In this document: in pieces, positions 17,226-27,406 of the stretch
Numbering within the stretch: the first letter of the stretch is position 1
Layout of the letters: each line of letters opens with the position of its first letter
Assembly: GCF_001431415.1 (NCBI RefSeq)
Contig: NZ_LDJI01000006.1
Coordinates: forward strand, 62,001 to 126,000
Direction: 5' to 3'
Length of the DNA stretch: 64,000 nucleotides
DNA from: Stenotrophomonas humi
GTDB taxonomy: Bacteria; Pseudomonadota; Gammaproteobacteria; Xanthomonadales; Xanthomonadaceae
The notes under the pieces: generated by a model
What the model was told of the DNA's origin: nothing
The model's input: the letters and a program-made list of their open reading frames with translations, nothing else
Database searches by the model: none
Position numbers and translations under genes: made by a program

Positions 17226-18125
17226 ATGTCTTCCCCCCCACTTTCGCCGGCTGCTCCCAAGAGCGGCCTTGTCGTACTGGCCTTGTTCCTGGTCTATGTG
17301 GTCTGGGGGTCGACCTACCTCGGTATTCATCTGGCGCTGGAAAGCGGCCTGCCGCCGCTGTCGGTGATCTCCGGCACGCGATTCGTGATTGCCGGTGGCG
17401 TGCTCTACGCCTTCCTGCGCTGGCGTGGCATGGCCGCGCCCACGCGTGCGCAATGGCCAACCCTGGCAGTGATGGGCCTGTGTCTGCTGTTCTTCGGCAA
17501 CGGCATGGTGGTGATGGCCGAGCGTGATGTGTCCTCAGGGCTGGCTGCCGTGGCAGTGGCATCGGTACCGTTGTGGATGGCGCTGTTTTCCGCCTTCCGT
17601 GGTGACAAGGTCACGCGCGGTGAGTGGTGGGGCATCGGCATCGGCTTCCTGGGTGTGCTGTGGCTCAATGCCGGCAGCAGCCTGACCGCGACCCCGAAGG
17701 GCCTGGTGTTTCTGTTGATCGCACCGTTGGGCTGGGCCGCCGGTTCGATCTGGTCGCGCGGCCGCGATCTGCCTTCGCCATTCATGACCGCCGCCGGACA
17801 GATGCTGTGTGGTGGCGCGATCCTGGTGGCTGTCGGCCTGCTGCGCGGTGAGCGCGTGGACGGCTGGCCGGGCATGCAGGGCGTGCTGTCGGTCGGCTAC
17901 CTGACCGTTTTCGGCTCCATCATCGCGTTCACGGCATATGTGTGGCTGCTGCAGAACGTGCGGCCGGTGCTGGCGGGCAGCTACGCCTATGTGAACCCGG
18001 TAATCGCCGTGGCGCTGGGCACCTGGATCGCGCACGAGCGCTTCAGTACGTCGGATATCGGAGCGATGGTGGTCATCCTGGCCGGCGTCGTGGTCATCAC
18101 CCTGGCACGGATACGTCGCGCATGA
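17226..18125 (+). CDS. yedA: YedA-like EamA (drug/metabolite transporter) permease
   Basis: 299 aa, ten hydrophobic segments in two EamA halves. Lines such as VVWGSTYLGIHLALESGLPP, FFGNGMVVMAERDVSSGLAAV and GSYAYVNPVIAVALGTWIA parallel E. coli YedA along its length. Likely exports an amino acid or similar metabolite; the substrate is unknown. ATG 17226. Its stop overlaps the start of rarD (ATGA), so the two permeases are translationally coupled. Confidence 0.88.
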   Translation: MSSPPLSPAAPKSGLVVLALFLVYVVWGSTYLGIHLALESGLPPLSVISGTRFVIAGGVLYAFLRWRGMAAPTRAQWPTLAVMGLCLLFFGNGMVVMAERDVSSGLAAVAVASVPLWMALFSAFRGDKVTRGEWWGIGIGFLGVLWLNAGSSLTATPKGLVFLLIAPLGWAAGSIWSRGRDLPSPFMTAAGQMLCGGAILVAVGLLRGERVDGWPGMQGVLSVGYLTVFGSIIAFTAYVWLLQNVRPVLAGSYAYVNPVIAVALGTWIAHERFSTSDIGAMVVILAGVVVITLARIRRA

Positions 18126-19027
18126 ACCCTGCTACCGAACATCGCAACGGTCTACTCGCCGCCACATTGGCCTTCGTCATGTGGGGGCTGTTTCCGCTGT
18201 ACTGGCATCTGCTGGCCGAAGTGCCGTCCTCGCAGATCATCGCCCACCGCATCGTGTGGAGCGCGGTGCTGCTGATCGGTGGGCTGGCCATTGCACGCGG
18301 CTGGGGCTGGCTGCATGAGGTGTGGCTCACGCCGCGTCGGTTCTGGCTGCTGGGGCTGTCGAGCCTGCTGATCAGTGCCAACTGGAGCCTGTACATCTGG
18401 GCGGTGAATGCCGGCCATGTGATCGAAACCAGCCTGGGCTACTTCATCAACCCGTTGCTGAGCGTGGTGCTGGGTGTGGTGGTGCTGGGCGAGCGCCTGG
18501 GCAAGTTGCAGTGGGTTGCGGTCGGATTGGCCGCGCTGGGCGTGGCATGGCTGACCTGGCAGAGCGGGCGTCCGCCGTGGATCGCCATCGGCCTGTCGAT
18601 CACCTTTGGCTTGTACGGCCTGCTGCGCAAGCTGGTGGCCGTGGAGGCGGTGACCGGGCTGGGCGTGGAAAGCCTGTTCATGGTGCTGCCGGCGCTGCTG
18701 TACGTGCTGTGGGCAGAAAGCGGCCACGGCGGGGGCTTCATTTCCGGTTGGGGCTGGGGCAACGACGTGCTGCTGGTACTGGCCGGCGTGGTCAGCGCGG
18801 TGCCGTTGATCGCGTTCGCCTACGGCGTGCGGCGGATACCGTTGTCGGTGGTGGGCCTGCTGCAGTACATCGGGCCGACACTGCAGTTTCTGGTCGGCGT
18901 GCTGATCCTGCGCGAGCCGTTCAATGCGAATCAGCTGGTGGGCTTCTGTCTGATCTGGTCGGGCCTGGTGGTGTTTGCGGTAGCGGGTGTGCGTGCGGCA
19001 CGGAAGGCCCGGCTTGCGCGTGCGTGA
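18122..19027 (+). CDS. rarD: RarD family EamA permease
   Basis: 301 aa with ten transmembrane helices. RarD hallmarks: FVMWGLFPLYWHLLAEVPS, EIIAHRIVWS-like (QIIAHRIVWSA), ISANWSLYIWAVNAGHVIE, SLGYFINPLLSVVLGVV, GLYGLLRKL and GLLQYIGPTLQFLVGV. RarD proteins are presumed exporters whose natural substrate is unclear. Coupled to yedA by a 4-base overlap. Convergent with the hydrolase gene, 27 bases apart. Confidence 0.93.
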   Translation: MNPATEHRNGLLAATLAFVMWGLFPLYWHLLAEVPSSQIIAHRIVWSAVLLIGGLAIARGWGWLHEVWLTPRRFWLLGLSSLLISANWSLYIWAVNAGHVIETSLGYFINPLLSVVLGVVVLGERLGKLQWVAVGLAALGVAWLTWQSGRPPWIAIGLSITFGLYGLLRKLVAVEAVTGLGVESLFMVLPALLYVLWAESGHGGGFISGWGWGNDVLLVLAGVVSAVPLIAFAYGVRRIPLSVVGLLQYIGPTLQFLVGVLILREPFNANQLVGFCLIWSGLVVFAVAGVRAARKARLARA

Positions 19028-19054
19028 GTAAAGCTCTCGCTTCCGCTCCACTGA

Positions 19055-20128
19055 CTAAACCGCGGCAGCATCCACCGCGGGGCAATGCGCGTTGTCACCG
19101 GATTCGGCGAACCAGTGGTTGATCACGCCGGAGAGGCGGTCCAGTCGCATCGGCAGGGTCAGGTGATCCTCGCCTGCCACTTCCAGATAACGCGCATGCG
19201 GGGCAGCGGCCGCCAGTGCACGGCCCTGGCTGACCGGAATGTGCTCATCGTCGCGACCGTGTACGAGCAGCACGCAGGCCGGTACCTGCGCCAACGCCTG
19301 GCCGACATCCACGCGGTCCAGATCAATGCCGAGCTTGCGGTCGGTCGCGGCGATGGCGTCGTCCAGGCCGCTGCCGCCGTATTGCCAGCGGGCAAGTGGC
19401 AGGGCGAGGTAGTCGCTCAGGCGTTCGGGCGGGCGCGACAGCATGTGCGGCACCATCGTGCGGATTGCCTGACCGGCGTTGTCGAAGGATTCCATCGCCA
19501 CCACGCTGCGTAGCTGTGGGCCGAGTTCGCGCGCAGCGAAGATGGCCGTCGCCGCGCCATAAGAGACGCCGAGCAGGTGCACCGGGCCGCTGATCCGGCC
19601 TTCGGCCTTCAAGGCCTGCAGTGCGGCCACCACGTCCTCGCCTTCACGCGTGCCGTAGCCTGACGGTGCATGCCCGGAGCGGCCGTGGTTGCGCAGATCC
19701 AGTGCGATGGTGCGATAGCCGTTCTGTGCCAGCTCCAGCGCCCAGGGCAGCAGTGAGCCGCCATCCATCATCCAGCCATGCAGCAGGATCACCGTGCCGC
19801 GTGGTGCGATGTCGGACGTTGCCGGCGACGAGGCTTCCATCGAGAACTCGGGAAACTGCTGGCCCTTGCCGAGATAGCGGTAGTCCAACCGATAGTCGCC
19901 GGGATCAAACGCAACCCAATGCAGCGCGACGCCATCGGTGCCGGCAACGCTGCCCTGTTGATGAGGCAGCTGCGCCAACAGCGCGTCGATGCGCTCGGTG
20001 GGAACCAGCGGAGAGGTACCGCCGGGCGCGGCAAGGCGCTCGCTGAGCGACAGCGATGGAACGGGAGGGGAGAGGGCAAAGCCGGCCAGCATCACGCAGA
20101 CGCCAGCCAGCGCCAGCGAACGAAGCAT
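19055..20128 (-). CDS. Alpha/beta hydrolase, exported
   Basis: 357 aa with an N-terminal hydrophobic signal (MLRSLALAGVCVMLAGFALS). Fold elements: oxyanion motif LLHGWMMDGG, DLRNHGRSG, nucleophile elbow GVSYGAA with the catalytic Ser, acid loop LVHGRDDEHIP, and the His in GEDHLTLP. So the Ser-Asp-His triad appears complete. The substrate cannot be predicted; an esterase or peptidase acting in the periplasm is plausible. Start ATG 20128. Confidence 0.8.
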   Translation of the reverse strand: MLRSLALAGVCVMLAGFALSPPVPSLSLSERLAAPGGTSPLVPTERIDALLAQLPHQQGSVAGTDGVALHWVAFDPGDYRLDYRYLGKGQQFPEFSMEASSPATSDIAPRGTVILLHGWMMDGGSLLPWALELAQNGYRTIALDLRNHGRSGHAPSGYGTREGEDVVAALQALKAEGRISGPVHLLGVSYGAATAIFAARELGPQLRSVVAMESFDNAGQAIRTMVPHMLSRPPERLSDYLALPLARWQYGGSGLDDAIAATDRKLGIDLDRVDVGQALAQVPACVLLVHGRDDEHIPVSQGRALAAAAPHARYLEVAGEDHLTLPMRLDRLSGVINHWFAESGDNAHCPAVDAAAV

Positions 20129-20429
20129 GGCGGGAACCGATGTAGGGAGAGCGTCACCGTAGCCACAAGCAAGCGCCGCATCTACCGCGTGGTGATGACA
20201 GGAAGATGACCGTTGTGTGGTGTTCGGGTTGCAGGAGGGGCTTGTCGCCTCCGGCTGCTGTGCGAGCGTTGCGCTCGTTCAAGCTTTTCCGCGGGAAAAG
20301 CGCGTAGCGAGGTGGTGAGGGTAGCCCCAAAGGGGTTGCCCTCACCCCAACCCCTCTCCCGCGAACGGGAGAGGGGCTTTCAATCATGCAATCACGACGC
20401 GTTGAATCCGCACCGTTGCGGCGTCTGGA
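20129..20429. other. Intergenic stretch made of stacked hairpins
   Basis: About 300 bases holding GCTTTTCC...GGAAAAGC near 20284-20300, the long hairpin GGTGAGGG (20314-20321) / CCCTCACC (20339-20346) with an inner GCCCC/GGGG stem, and the 20351-20376 palindrome. It follows the receptor gene and precedes the hydrolase on the same strand. It looks like a composite repeat that separates the two transcripts; no gene. Confidence 0.55.
20351..20376. repeat. CCCCTCTCCCG-type palindrome, copy 2
   Basis: CCCCTCTCCCG (20351-20361), loop CGAA, CGGGAGAGGGG (20366-20376), just beyond the receptor stop. It may help terminate the receptor mRNA, but no T-run follows on the minus strand. Confidence 0.72.
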
Positions 20430-23285
20430 TCAGAAGCGCTGCTGGTACTTCATGTACATGAAACGACCGATGTCGAAGCCACCGTAGTAGGTGAAGCTGC
20501 TGTTCGGCTGGCTGTACATGATCGGGCCTTCGTGCTTGAACACGTTGTTGATGCCCAGCGACACGGTACCGTCCCACGGCAACGCGTAACGCACCTGCAG
20601 GTCATGGAACGTGTTGGAACCCAGCTTGCGGCTCGGCTGCATGTCCGTGTACGGCGACTGGAAGTTCGGCATGTTGCACTCCGGGCCGCCTTCCAGATCG
20701 TACGAGCACTTCTCCTTCATGCTGGAGGTGTAACGGGTGGTCCAGCTCGCGCCGAAGTTGCCGTTCTGCCAATCCATCGTCAGGTTGGAGCGGACGCGGA
20801 AGTTGCCTTCCCAGCCGGTGAACTGCTCGACCGGGGTGGTGTCCACGTTGTCGCTCTTGCGCGACCGGTAGTCCACGTAGGTGGTGTTCCAGCGCAGCGA
20901 CAGCTGGCCGAACGCCATTTCCGGTAGGCGGTAACGCACGCCGAGGTCATAGCCTGCGGTCTCTTCGTAGCCGGCATTGTTCAACGAACGATTCATGTCG
21001 CTGACCTGGCCCTTGTTGGTGCCGGAGGCGTAGCGGGTGAAGCGGTCGCAGGCCGATGCGATGCCCTGCACGTAGCACTGGTTGAGGATGTCGGTGGCCG
21101 ACTCGCCAACGATCACGTTGTCGATGCGGATCTTCCACCAGTCCAGGCTCAGGTCCAGGCCGGTGACGAAGTCAGGGCTGTAGACCAGGCCCACGGTCCA
21201 GGTCTTGGCGGTTTCCGGCTCCAGGTTCGGGTTGGAGCCCGAGGTGAAGTCGGTGACGGCCTGGACGCCGGAGGTGGTGGCCAGTTCGCCGTCGCCGGTC
21301 TTCTGGCGGAAACCGGCGCCCATGCCGGCGGCGGTGCAGCGTGCGGCCACTTCACTGTTGCGTGCGGCGGCGCCGAAGGAGCGGTCACACGGATCGGTGA
21401 TGCGGTCACGGGTGGTGACGGTGCCGCCGTACAGATCGTCCACGGTCGGTGCACGGAAACCGGTGCCGTAGGTGGCGCGGACCAGCAACGTGTCGATCGG
21501 CTTCCACTTCAGGCCGAACTTGCCGTTGGTGGTGCCACCGAAGTTGTTGTAGTCCGAGTAGCGGCCAGCCACATCCAGCGACAGTTCGCGCACGAACGGC
21601 AGGTCGGCCAGCAACGGCACCTGCAGTTCCATGTACACCTCGTCCAGCTTGTAGTCACCCTGGGTCGGCTTGCCGCTGGTGCCGGCGATCTGGCCGTTCT
21701 GCACCATCATGTCCGGGGTGTAGCTGGCTTCTTCGGTGCGGTGTTCCACGCCCATCGCGGCCATGATGTCGCCGGCCGGCAGGGTGAACAGCGAACCGGA
21801 GATGTTCGCGCTGACCACCTTGGTGGTGCTGCGGATTTCATCGACGAAGCTCTTGAACAGATAGTCGCGCACGGCGGGGTCGCCGCTGAGCGAGCCCGGG
21901 CTGTTGCTGCCCATCGGCGCCAGCGGATTCCACGGCACGCAGCCTTCGATCACGTTGCCAACGCTGCCGCAGCGGGCCACGCCGTTGCCGTCGATGAAGG
22001 ACGGGCCCACGGCCAGGTTCACGTTCGGCTGGTACATGCTCTGCAGGGTGCGACGCTCGCCCTCATTGCGGTTGTACATGTAGCTGACGTTCCAGTCCCA
22101 GAAATGCGAACCGGTTTCGAAGCTGCCTTCCAGGCCCAGGCTGGCGCGCTTGGTGGTCAGGCTGTTGTTGGTCGCACGCGGGAACTCCTCGGTGCGATGC
22201 GAGAACAGCACGTCCTTGCCCCAGTGGTTGAACGCACTGTCCTTGGACAGTGCCGCGCGCGCACCGCTGTTGGCCTGCGCCTGGGAAACAGAATACGGGT
22301 AACCGGCCAGCTGCTTGACCGACTCACGCTCGCTGTACAGCACGTCGGCGACCACGCGCAGATCGTCGGTGATCTGGAAACCACCATTGGCAAACGCGGA
22401 CTTGCGCTCCAGCGAGGAGAGCAGGGTCATGTTGGTCTTGGTGTTGGCGTAGGTGGCCGGGTCACGCGGCTTGAAGTTCTCCACCTTCGACGGATCGCCG
22501 CCCGGGCCGACGCTGAGCACCTTGCCGTCCACGGTGACCGAGCCCCATGCGGTGGTGCCGTTGAGGCCATCACCGGGGTGATACGGGCCGTTCGGGTACG
22601 CGGTGAACTCACGCGCGCCGCCCAGCACCGGATCTTCCTTGGACTTCTCGGCGCCCACGCTGAACCAGCCGCGGTCGAAGGTCTTGCCGAAGTTGGCGCT
22701 GTAGGAGCGCTTCTGGCCATCGCCTTCGCTGTACTGGCCGACGTAGGCACTGGCGTTGCCGCCGTCGAAATTCTTGCGGGTGATGACGTTGATCACGCCG
22801 GCGATGGCGTCCGAGCCGTACAGCGCGGAGGCGCCGTCGGTCAGCACTTCAACGCGTTCGACGATGGCCGAGGGGATCGAGCCGACGTCGGAGTAGCCGC
22901 CGGCGCTGACGCCCATGCGGCGGCCGTCGATCAGCACCAGGGTGCGTTCCGGGCCAAGGTTGCGCAGGCTGACGAACATGCCGCCGTAGTCGCGGCCGGA
23001 GGACAGCGCAGAGGCACGGCTCAGCGACGGCGCGCCGGCAGCGGTGACATCCTGCAGGATGTCGGCGACGTTGACGTAGCCCTTCTTCTCGATTTCTGCG
23101 CGGCTCAGGGCGATCACCGGCTGTGCGGTCTCGACGTTGGCCTGGCGGATGCGCGAACCGGTGATCTCGATGCGGTCCAGCGTGGTGGTGGAATCGTTGG
23201 CGTCCTGCGCGAACGCGGTGACACTGCAGCTGCTGGCCAACGCGAGGGTGATCGCGGAGCACAGCGGGGTCGACTTCAAAGACAT
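20430..23285 (-). CDS. TonB-dependent outer-membrane receptor
   Basis: 951 aa. Signal peptide MSLKSTPLCSAITLALASSC...AFA, then a plug domain at about 35-170: GSRIRQANVETAQPVIALSR, DILQDVTAAG, RNLGPERTLVLIDGRRM, VERVEVLTDGASALYGSDAI, GVINVITRKNF. The rest is a 22-strand type barrel ending in the aromatic QQRF. The C-terminal GIDNV-type motif SLGINNVFKHEGP is present. This plug type belongs to the large receptors abundant in Xanthomonadaceae. The ligand (carbohydrate, peptide or siderophore) is not evident. Start ATG 23285. An intrinsic terminator lies in its 5' leader. Confidence 0.9.
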   Translation of the reverse strand: MSLKSTPLCSAITLALASSCSVTAFAQDANDSTTTLDRIEITGSRIRQANVETAQPVIALSRAEIEKKGYVNVADILQDVTAAGAPSLSRASALSSGRDYGGMFVSLRNLGPERTLVLIDGRRMGVSAGGYSDVGSIPSAIVERVEVLTDGASALYGSDAIAGVINVITRKNFDGGNASAYVGQYSEGDGQKRSYSANFGKTFDRGWFSVGAEKSKEDPVLGGAREFTAYPNGPYHPGDGLNGTTAWGSVTVDGKVLSVGPGGDPSKVENFKPRDPATYANTKTNMTLLSSLERKSAFANGGFQITDDLRVVADVLYSERESVKQLAGYPYSVSQAQANSGARAALSKDSAFNHWGKDVLFSHRTEEFPRATNNSLTTKRASLGLEGSFETGSHFWDWNVSYMYNRNEGERRTLQSMYQPNVNLAVGPSFIDGNGVARCGSVGNVIEGCVPWNPLAPMGSNSPGSLSGDPAVRDYLFKSFVDEIRSTTKVVSANISGSLFTLPAGDIMAAMGVEHRTEEASYTPDMMVQNGQIAGTSGKPTQGDYKLDEVYMELQVPLLADLPFVRELSLDVAGRYSDYNNFGGTTNGKFGLKWKPIDTLLVRATYGTGFRAPTVDDLYGGTVTTRDRITDPCDRSFGAAARNSEVAARCTAAGMGAGFRQKTGDGELATTSGVQAVTDFTSGSNPNLEPETAKTWTVGLVYSPDFVTGLDLSLDWWKIRIDNVIVGESATDILNQCYVQGIASACDRFTRYASGTNKGQVSDMNRSLNNAGYEETAGYDLGVRYRLPEMAFGQLSLRWNTTYVDYRSRKSDNVDTTPVEQFTGWEGNFRVRSNLTMDWQNGNFGASWTTRYTSSMKEKCSYDLEGGPECNMPNFQSPYTDMQPSRKLGSNTFHDLQVRYALPWDGTVSLGINNVFKHEGPIMYSQPNSSFTYYGGFDIGRFMYMKYQQRF

Positions 23286-23314
23286 CTCTTTCGGTTTTCC
23301 TTTATACCTACTAC

Positions 23315-23340
23315 GAAAAAAGCGCCCTTATAGGGGCGCT
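23315..23340 (-). terminator. Intrinsic terminator in the 5' leader of the TonB receptor gene
   Basis: On the minus strand AGCGCCC, loop CTATAA, GGGCGCT, then six T (complement of 23315-23320). It lies only 30-55 bases before the receptor start codon. Either it ends the exporter operon upstream, or it is an attenuator in the receptor leader. Confidence 0.8.
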
Positions 23341-23468
23341 GTGACAGATGCATCACCGTTGGGGGAGGGACGCAGCATCCGCCATCACAGCTCCGCTGGC
23401 CGCCGGGACTTGGGCGGGCGCGCATGATGAACCAATCGGATAGATGCGTGAAGGGATAACTTCCGCCG

Positions 23469-23493
23469 GCCCACCCGCTGCGTGCGGGTGGGC
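23469..23493 (-). terminator. Hairpin after the exporter operon
   Basis: GCCCACCCGC (23469-23478), loop, GCGGGTGGGC (23484-23493), a perfect 10-bp stem 30 bases past the permease stop. No T-run follows, so it may be a stabilising 3' hairpin rather than a terminator. Confidence 0.5.
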
Positions 23494-23522
23494 TGTTCAT
23501 TCTGCGGACAGCTTTGGTGGAC

Positions 23523-24830
23523 TCAGGTTTCGCGCAGTGCCGTGGTGATCGGCAGGCGTGCTGCACGCAGTGCCGGGAACAGGCCACCGACCAGGCCGAT
23601 GCCCAGTGCCCATTTCAGCCCGCTCCATAGCAGCGGTGGCGAGACCTTGAACTGGAACACCACCTGGCTGAAGTTGTTGCCCAGCGTGGATACGGTGAAG
23701 TTGTTGAATGCCAGCCACGCGATCACGCCGCCGAGCAGGCCGCCGAGCAACGCCAGCAACATGGTCTCCAGCATCACCGCGGTCACGACCGGCACGCCAC
23801 GGAAGCCGATGGCACGCAGCGTGGCAATCTCACGCGCACGCGTGGCCACCGCTGCATACATCGTGTTGAGCGCGCCAAACACCGCACCCACCGCCATGAT
23901 CGCGCCGATCACCGTGCCCAGCACCTTCAGCAGCTTGTTCAAGCCGCCGCCCTGCTTGCGGTAGTACTCGGCGGTGGTTTCCACATCCAGTTTCAGCCGT
24001 GGGTCTGCGGCCACGGCTGCCTTGAACGCCTCGAAGCCCTGTTTGCCGTCGGTCCGTATGCTGATCGACTGCCACGCACTGCGGTCGTAGGTGCTGGCCA
24101 GCGTCTGCGCATCGGTCCACAGTTCCGATTCGTGCGCATCACCGGATTCAAAGATGCCCACTACTGTCCACGCCTGGTTGCCCAAGGTGAGCGTCTTGCC
24201 CACCTCCAACCCCTGGAACTGCTTCTGCGCGCCGCGCCCCGCCACGATCTCGCGCAGGCCGGCGCCGAACTTGCGGCCTTCGACGATGCGCACCTTGTCG
24301 TGTACCGCCCAGGCCTGCTCACCGACGCCACGGAACTGCGCGTTGACGTCGGTGCCATCCCCATGGGAAGTCAGGTTGACCACCTGCGAGACTTCGGCCG
24401 ATACCAGCGGGCGGCCGTTGTCACCGCGCGCCACGCCGGGCAGGGTTTCCAGCAGCGGTACCTGCTCGCGGGTGATGACCGAGTTGGTCTCGGCCTGCGA
24501 GCCGCCGCGTAGCACGATGGCGGTGCTGTCATCGCCGGTGCTCTCCAGCGTTGCCTGGAAGCCCTGGCCCATCGCCAGCATTGCCACCAGCACCCCGACC
24601 ACCCCGGCAATGCCGATCACGATCACGGAAGAGGCACCCCAGCGCTGCGGCAGGCTGGCCAGACCAATGCGTGTTGCCGCCAGCGCCAAGCGGCCGCTGC
24701 GGGTGAGCAGCAACCACAGCGCGATGATCACGACCATCGCGAGTACGCCGTACCAGGGCAGCGCCACCCAGATGCCCAGGCCCACGGCCAACAACACGAT
24801 CATCAGCGCGTTTGAAAGAAATGTCTTCAT
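23523..24830 (-). CDS. MacB/FtsX-type ABC exporter permease (second)
   Basis: 435 aa. Two extra hydrophobic segments at the N-terminus (about 6-43), then the FtsX layout: a TM near 70-90, a large periplasmic domain (about 95-290), and three C-terminal TMs around 295-425, with RAREIATLRAIGFRGVPV, the conserved cytosolic coupling segment, and ALRAARLPI near the end. GGA ribosome signal before ATG 24830. It is 11 bases after the sister permease. Together with the ATPase and adaptor it should form a tripartite MacAB-like pump for peptides, lipoproteins or toxins. Confidence 0.82.
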   Translation of the reverse strand: MKTFLSNALMIVLLAVGLGIWVALPWYGVLAMVVIIALWLLLTRSGRLALAATRIGLASLPQRWGASSVIVIGIAGVVGVLVAMLAMGQGFQATLESTGDDSTAIVLRGGSQAETNSVITREQVPLLETLPGVARGDNGRPLVSAEVSQVVNLTSHGDGTDVNAQFRGVGEQAWAVHDKVRIVEGRKFGAGLREIVAGRGAQKQFQGLEVGKTLTLGNQAWTVVGIFESGDAHESELWTDAQTLASTYDRSAWQSISIRTDGKQGFEAFKAAVAADPRLKLDVETTAEYYRKQGGGLNKLLKVLGTVIGAIMAVGAVFGALNTMYAAVATRAREIATLRAIGFRGVPVVTAVMLETMLLALLGGLLGGVIAWLAFNNFTVSTLGNNFSQVVFQFKVSPPLLWSGLKWALGIGLVGGLFPALRAARLPITTALRET

Positions 24831-24841
24831 GTCGTTCTCCG

Positions 24842-26002
24842 TTAGCGCCCGGCCAGTGCATCGACGATCCGCAGGCGTTTGGCGCGCAGCGCCGGCAACA
24901 CGCCCACCACCAGCCCGATCACCACGATCAGGACCGCCCCCATCGCCCAGGTCTGCAGTGGAACCTGCGGCGGCAGCATTCCGCGTGCCTGCGTGGCCAT
25001 GCCTGGCAATATCAGCGCGGCCAGGCCCAGCCCGATGACGCCACCAAGACCGACCAGCAGCACCGCTTCCACCATGACCAGCATCAGCACCGTGCCGTCC
25101 TTGAAGCCCAGCGTCTTCAGCACTGCCAGTTCCGGGATGCGCTCGCGTACCGCCTGCGCCATCGTGTTGCCGGTGAGCAGCAGCAGGGTGAAGAACACCG
25201 CACCCATGATCGAGGTGACGATCATGCCGATGTCAGCGAACTGTTTGACGAAAGCCTGTTGAAACGCCGATTCGGACTGGCTCTTGGTTTCGTGGTCGGA
25301 GTTGGCCGAGATCGCATCGATCGCCTGCGCAACCCGGGAAGCATGATCCGGGTTGTCCAGCGTCACCGTGTACCAGCTGACCTGGTTCTTGATGTAGTCG
25401 TTGGATTCGTCGAAGTACTTCCAGTTCATCATCAACTGGCGTTCCTCGTTGTTGGCCACGGCACGGTCCTTGGAGCGGAACGTTCCCACCATCTGCAGCG
25501 GCCAGTCATTGCTGCCGCCGCGCGGGAAGATGGTGGCCTGCAACGGGATCGTGTCACCGATCTTCCAGCCGAACTCCTTGGCCAGCGTTTCACCGACGAT
25601 GGCGCCGGTGCGGGTAGTGCGGAAGGCTTCCAGCTGCGCCTTGGGAATCTCGAATTCGCTGTAGACGTCGAAATAGTTCGGTGCGACCGAGAAGTTGGCG
25701 AAGAAGTTCTTCGGATCCTGATAGATGCCGCCGAACCACATGCCGTAGGTGATGTCGCGAACGCCTTCCACCTGACGGATCTGTGATTCCAGGCGGATGG
25801 GAAGCGACTGGGTGATCGACAAGCGCGAGGAGACGATCAGGCGATTGGCGCCGGCCACGCTGCTACCGCCGCTGTTGAAGGCCACGCGCACCGAATCCAG
25901 CATGCCGAACAGCAGAAAGGCCGTGACGATGGATAGCAGCGTGAACAACGTGCGTGTGCGGCTGCGGAACAGCTGCGCCCATACCAGTGAAAAATATTTC
26001 AT
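24842..26002 (-). CDS. MacB/FtsX-type ABC exporter permease (first)
   Basis: 386 aa. TM1 at about 15-40 (RTLFTLLSIVTAFLLFGML), an extracytoplasmic domain to about 260, then TMs near 265-290, 315-340 and 350-375. AVRERIPELAVLKTLGFKDG is the FtsX coupling motif. It lies 11 bases downstream of the ATPase gene and 11 bases upstream of the second permease, a tight operon. Two different permeases imply a heterodimeric membrane part. Confidence 0.85.
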   Translation of the reverse strand: MKYFSLVWAQLFRSRTRTLFTLLSIVTAFLLFGMLDSVRVAFNSGGSSVAGANRLIVSSRLSITQSLPIRLESQIRQVEGVRDITYGMWFGGIYQDPKNFFANFSVAPNYFDVYSEFEIPKAQLEAFRTTRTGAIVGETLAKEFGWKIGDTIPLQATIFPRGGSNDWPLQMVGTFRSKDRAVANNEERQLMMNWKYFDESNDYIKNQVSWYTVTLDNPDHASRVAQAIDAISANSDHETKSQSESAFQQAFVKQFADIGMIVTSIMGAVFFTLLLLTGNTMAQAVRERIPELAVLKTLGFKDGTVLMLVMVEAVLLVGLGGVIGLGLAALILPGMATQARGMLPPQVPLQTWAMGAVLIVVIGLVVGVLPALRAKRLRIVDALAGR

Positions 26003-26013
26003 GGTCGCGCTCC

Positions 26014-26700
<687 letters not shown>

Positions 26701-26771
26701 GGGTGGTCCTCAGCGGTGGAGTGGATGTCGGCAACAGCGGAGTGGGTTGGGTCAGCGTTGGTGATTGGCAT

Positions 26772-26798
26772 CCCCTCTCCCGTCCTGCGGGAGAGGGG
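26772..26798. repeat. CCCCTCTCCCG-type palindrome, copy 3
   Basis: CCCCTCTCCCG (26772-26782), loop TCCTG, CGGGAGAGGGG (26788-26798). Same core as 17027-17054 and 20351-20376. Confidence 0.75.
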
Positions 26799-26859
26799 TA
26801 GGGGTGAGGGCAGCTGTTGCAGTTGCAGTTGCCGTTGCTGTTGCTTCGGCGGTTGCTGT

Positions 26860-27371
26860 ACCGGGTTCCCTTCCGCAGCGGCGGAGCTGGCAGACAAGAC
26901 CCCGAATGGGGCGACGCACAAGGATGTGCGTCGTTTTTCGACGGGACAGGGATGTTCCGTCGAAAAATCCTGCCGGCGGAGTGGACCCGCGTCGCGTAGC
27001 GGCGTGGGCGCGAAGGCAGGGTGTGTTTTCTTTGGGCCACGTTTCTTTGCACAAGCAAAGAAAGGTGTGCTCGCACTCCGTAGGAGGGCGAAAGCCCTTG
27101 CTCTTGCTGATACCTGTTGAAACAACAACAGCAAGAGCTTTCACTCCCATCCGGGGAGCGAGTTACTTTTCTTTGCTTGTGCAAAGAAAAGCTAACCAAA
27201 AGAAAGCACACCCTGCCTGCGCGCCTTCCGCGCTGCGCGCTACAGGTTCACTACGCTGCCGGGATTTTTCGACGAGACATCCCTGTCTCGTCGAAAAACG
27301 ACGTGCATCCATGCACGCCGCCCCTGCGGGGTCCTATCCGTCAGCTCCGTCGCTGCGGAAGGGTACCCGGT
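26860..27371. repeat. Large imperfect inverted repeat with nested hairpins
   Basis: The left arm (about 26860-27109) reads, reverse-complemented, nearly the same as the right arm (about 27129-27371). Outer ends are ACCGGGTTCCCTTCCGCAGC and its counterpart at 27352-27371; the inner ends are GCTCTTGCTG (27100-27109) and CAGCAAGAGC (27129-27138). Each arm holds its own hairpins: GACGCACA/TGTGCGTC (26913-26932), TTTTTCGACGG...CCGTCGAAAAA (26934-26967) and TTTCTTTGC-ACAA-GCAAAGAAA (about 27048-27069). This looks like two oppositely oriented copies of one dispersed repeat. No transposase. Confidence 0.85.
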
Positions 27372-27406
27372 AAGTCAGAGGCTTTGAAGCAAGAGCAACA
27401 GCAATA

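Noticed and set aside
21741..23333. 530-codon plus-strand frame opposite the TonB receptor
   Set aside because: Shadow of the receptor gene; Ala/Val/Gly/His-rich, no start signal, and the receptor reading is strongly supported.
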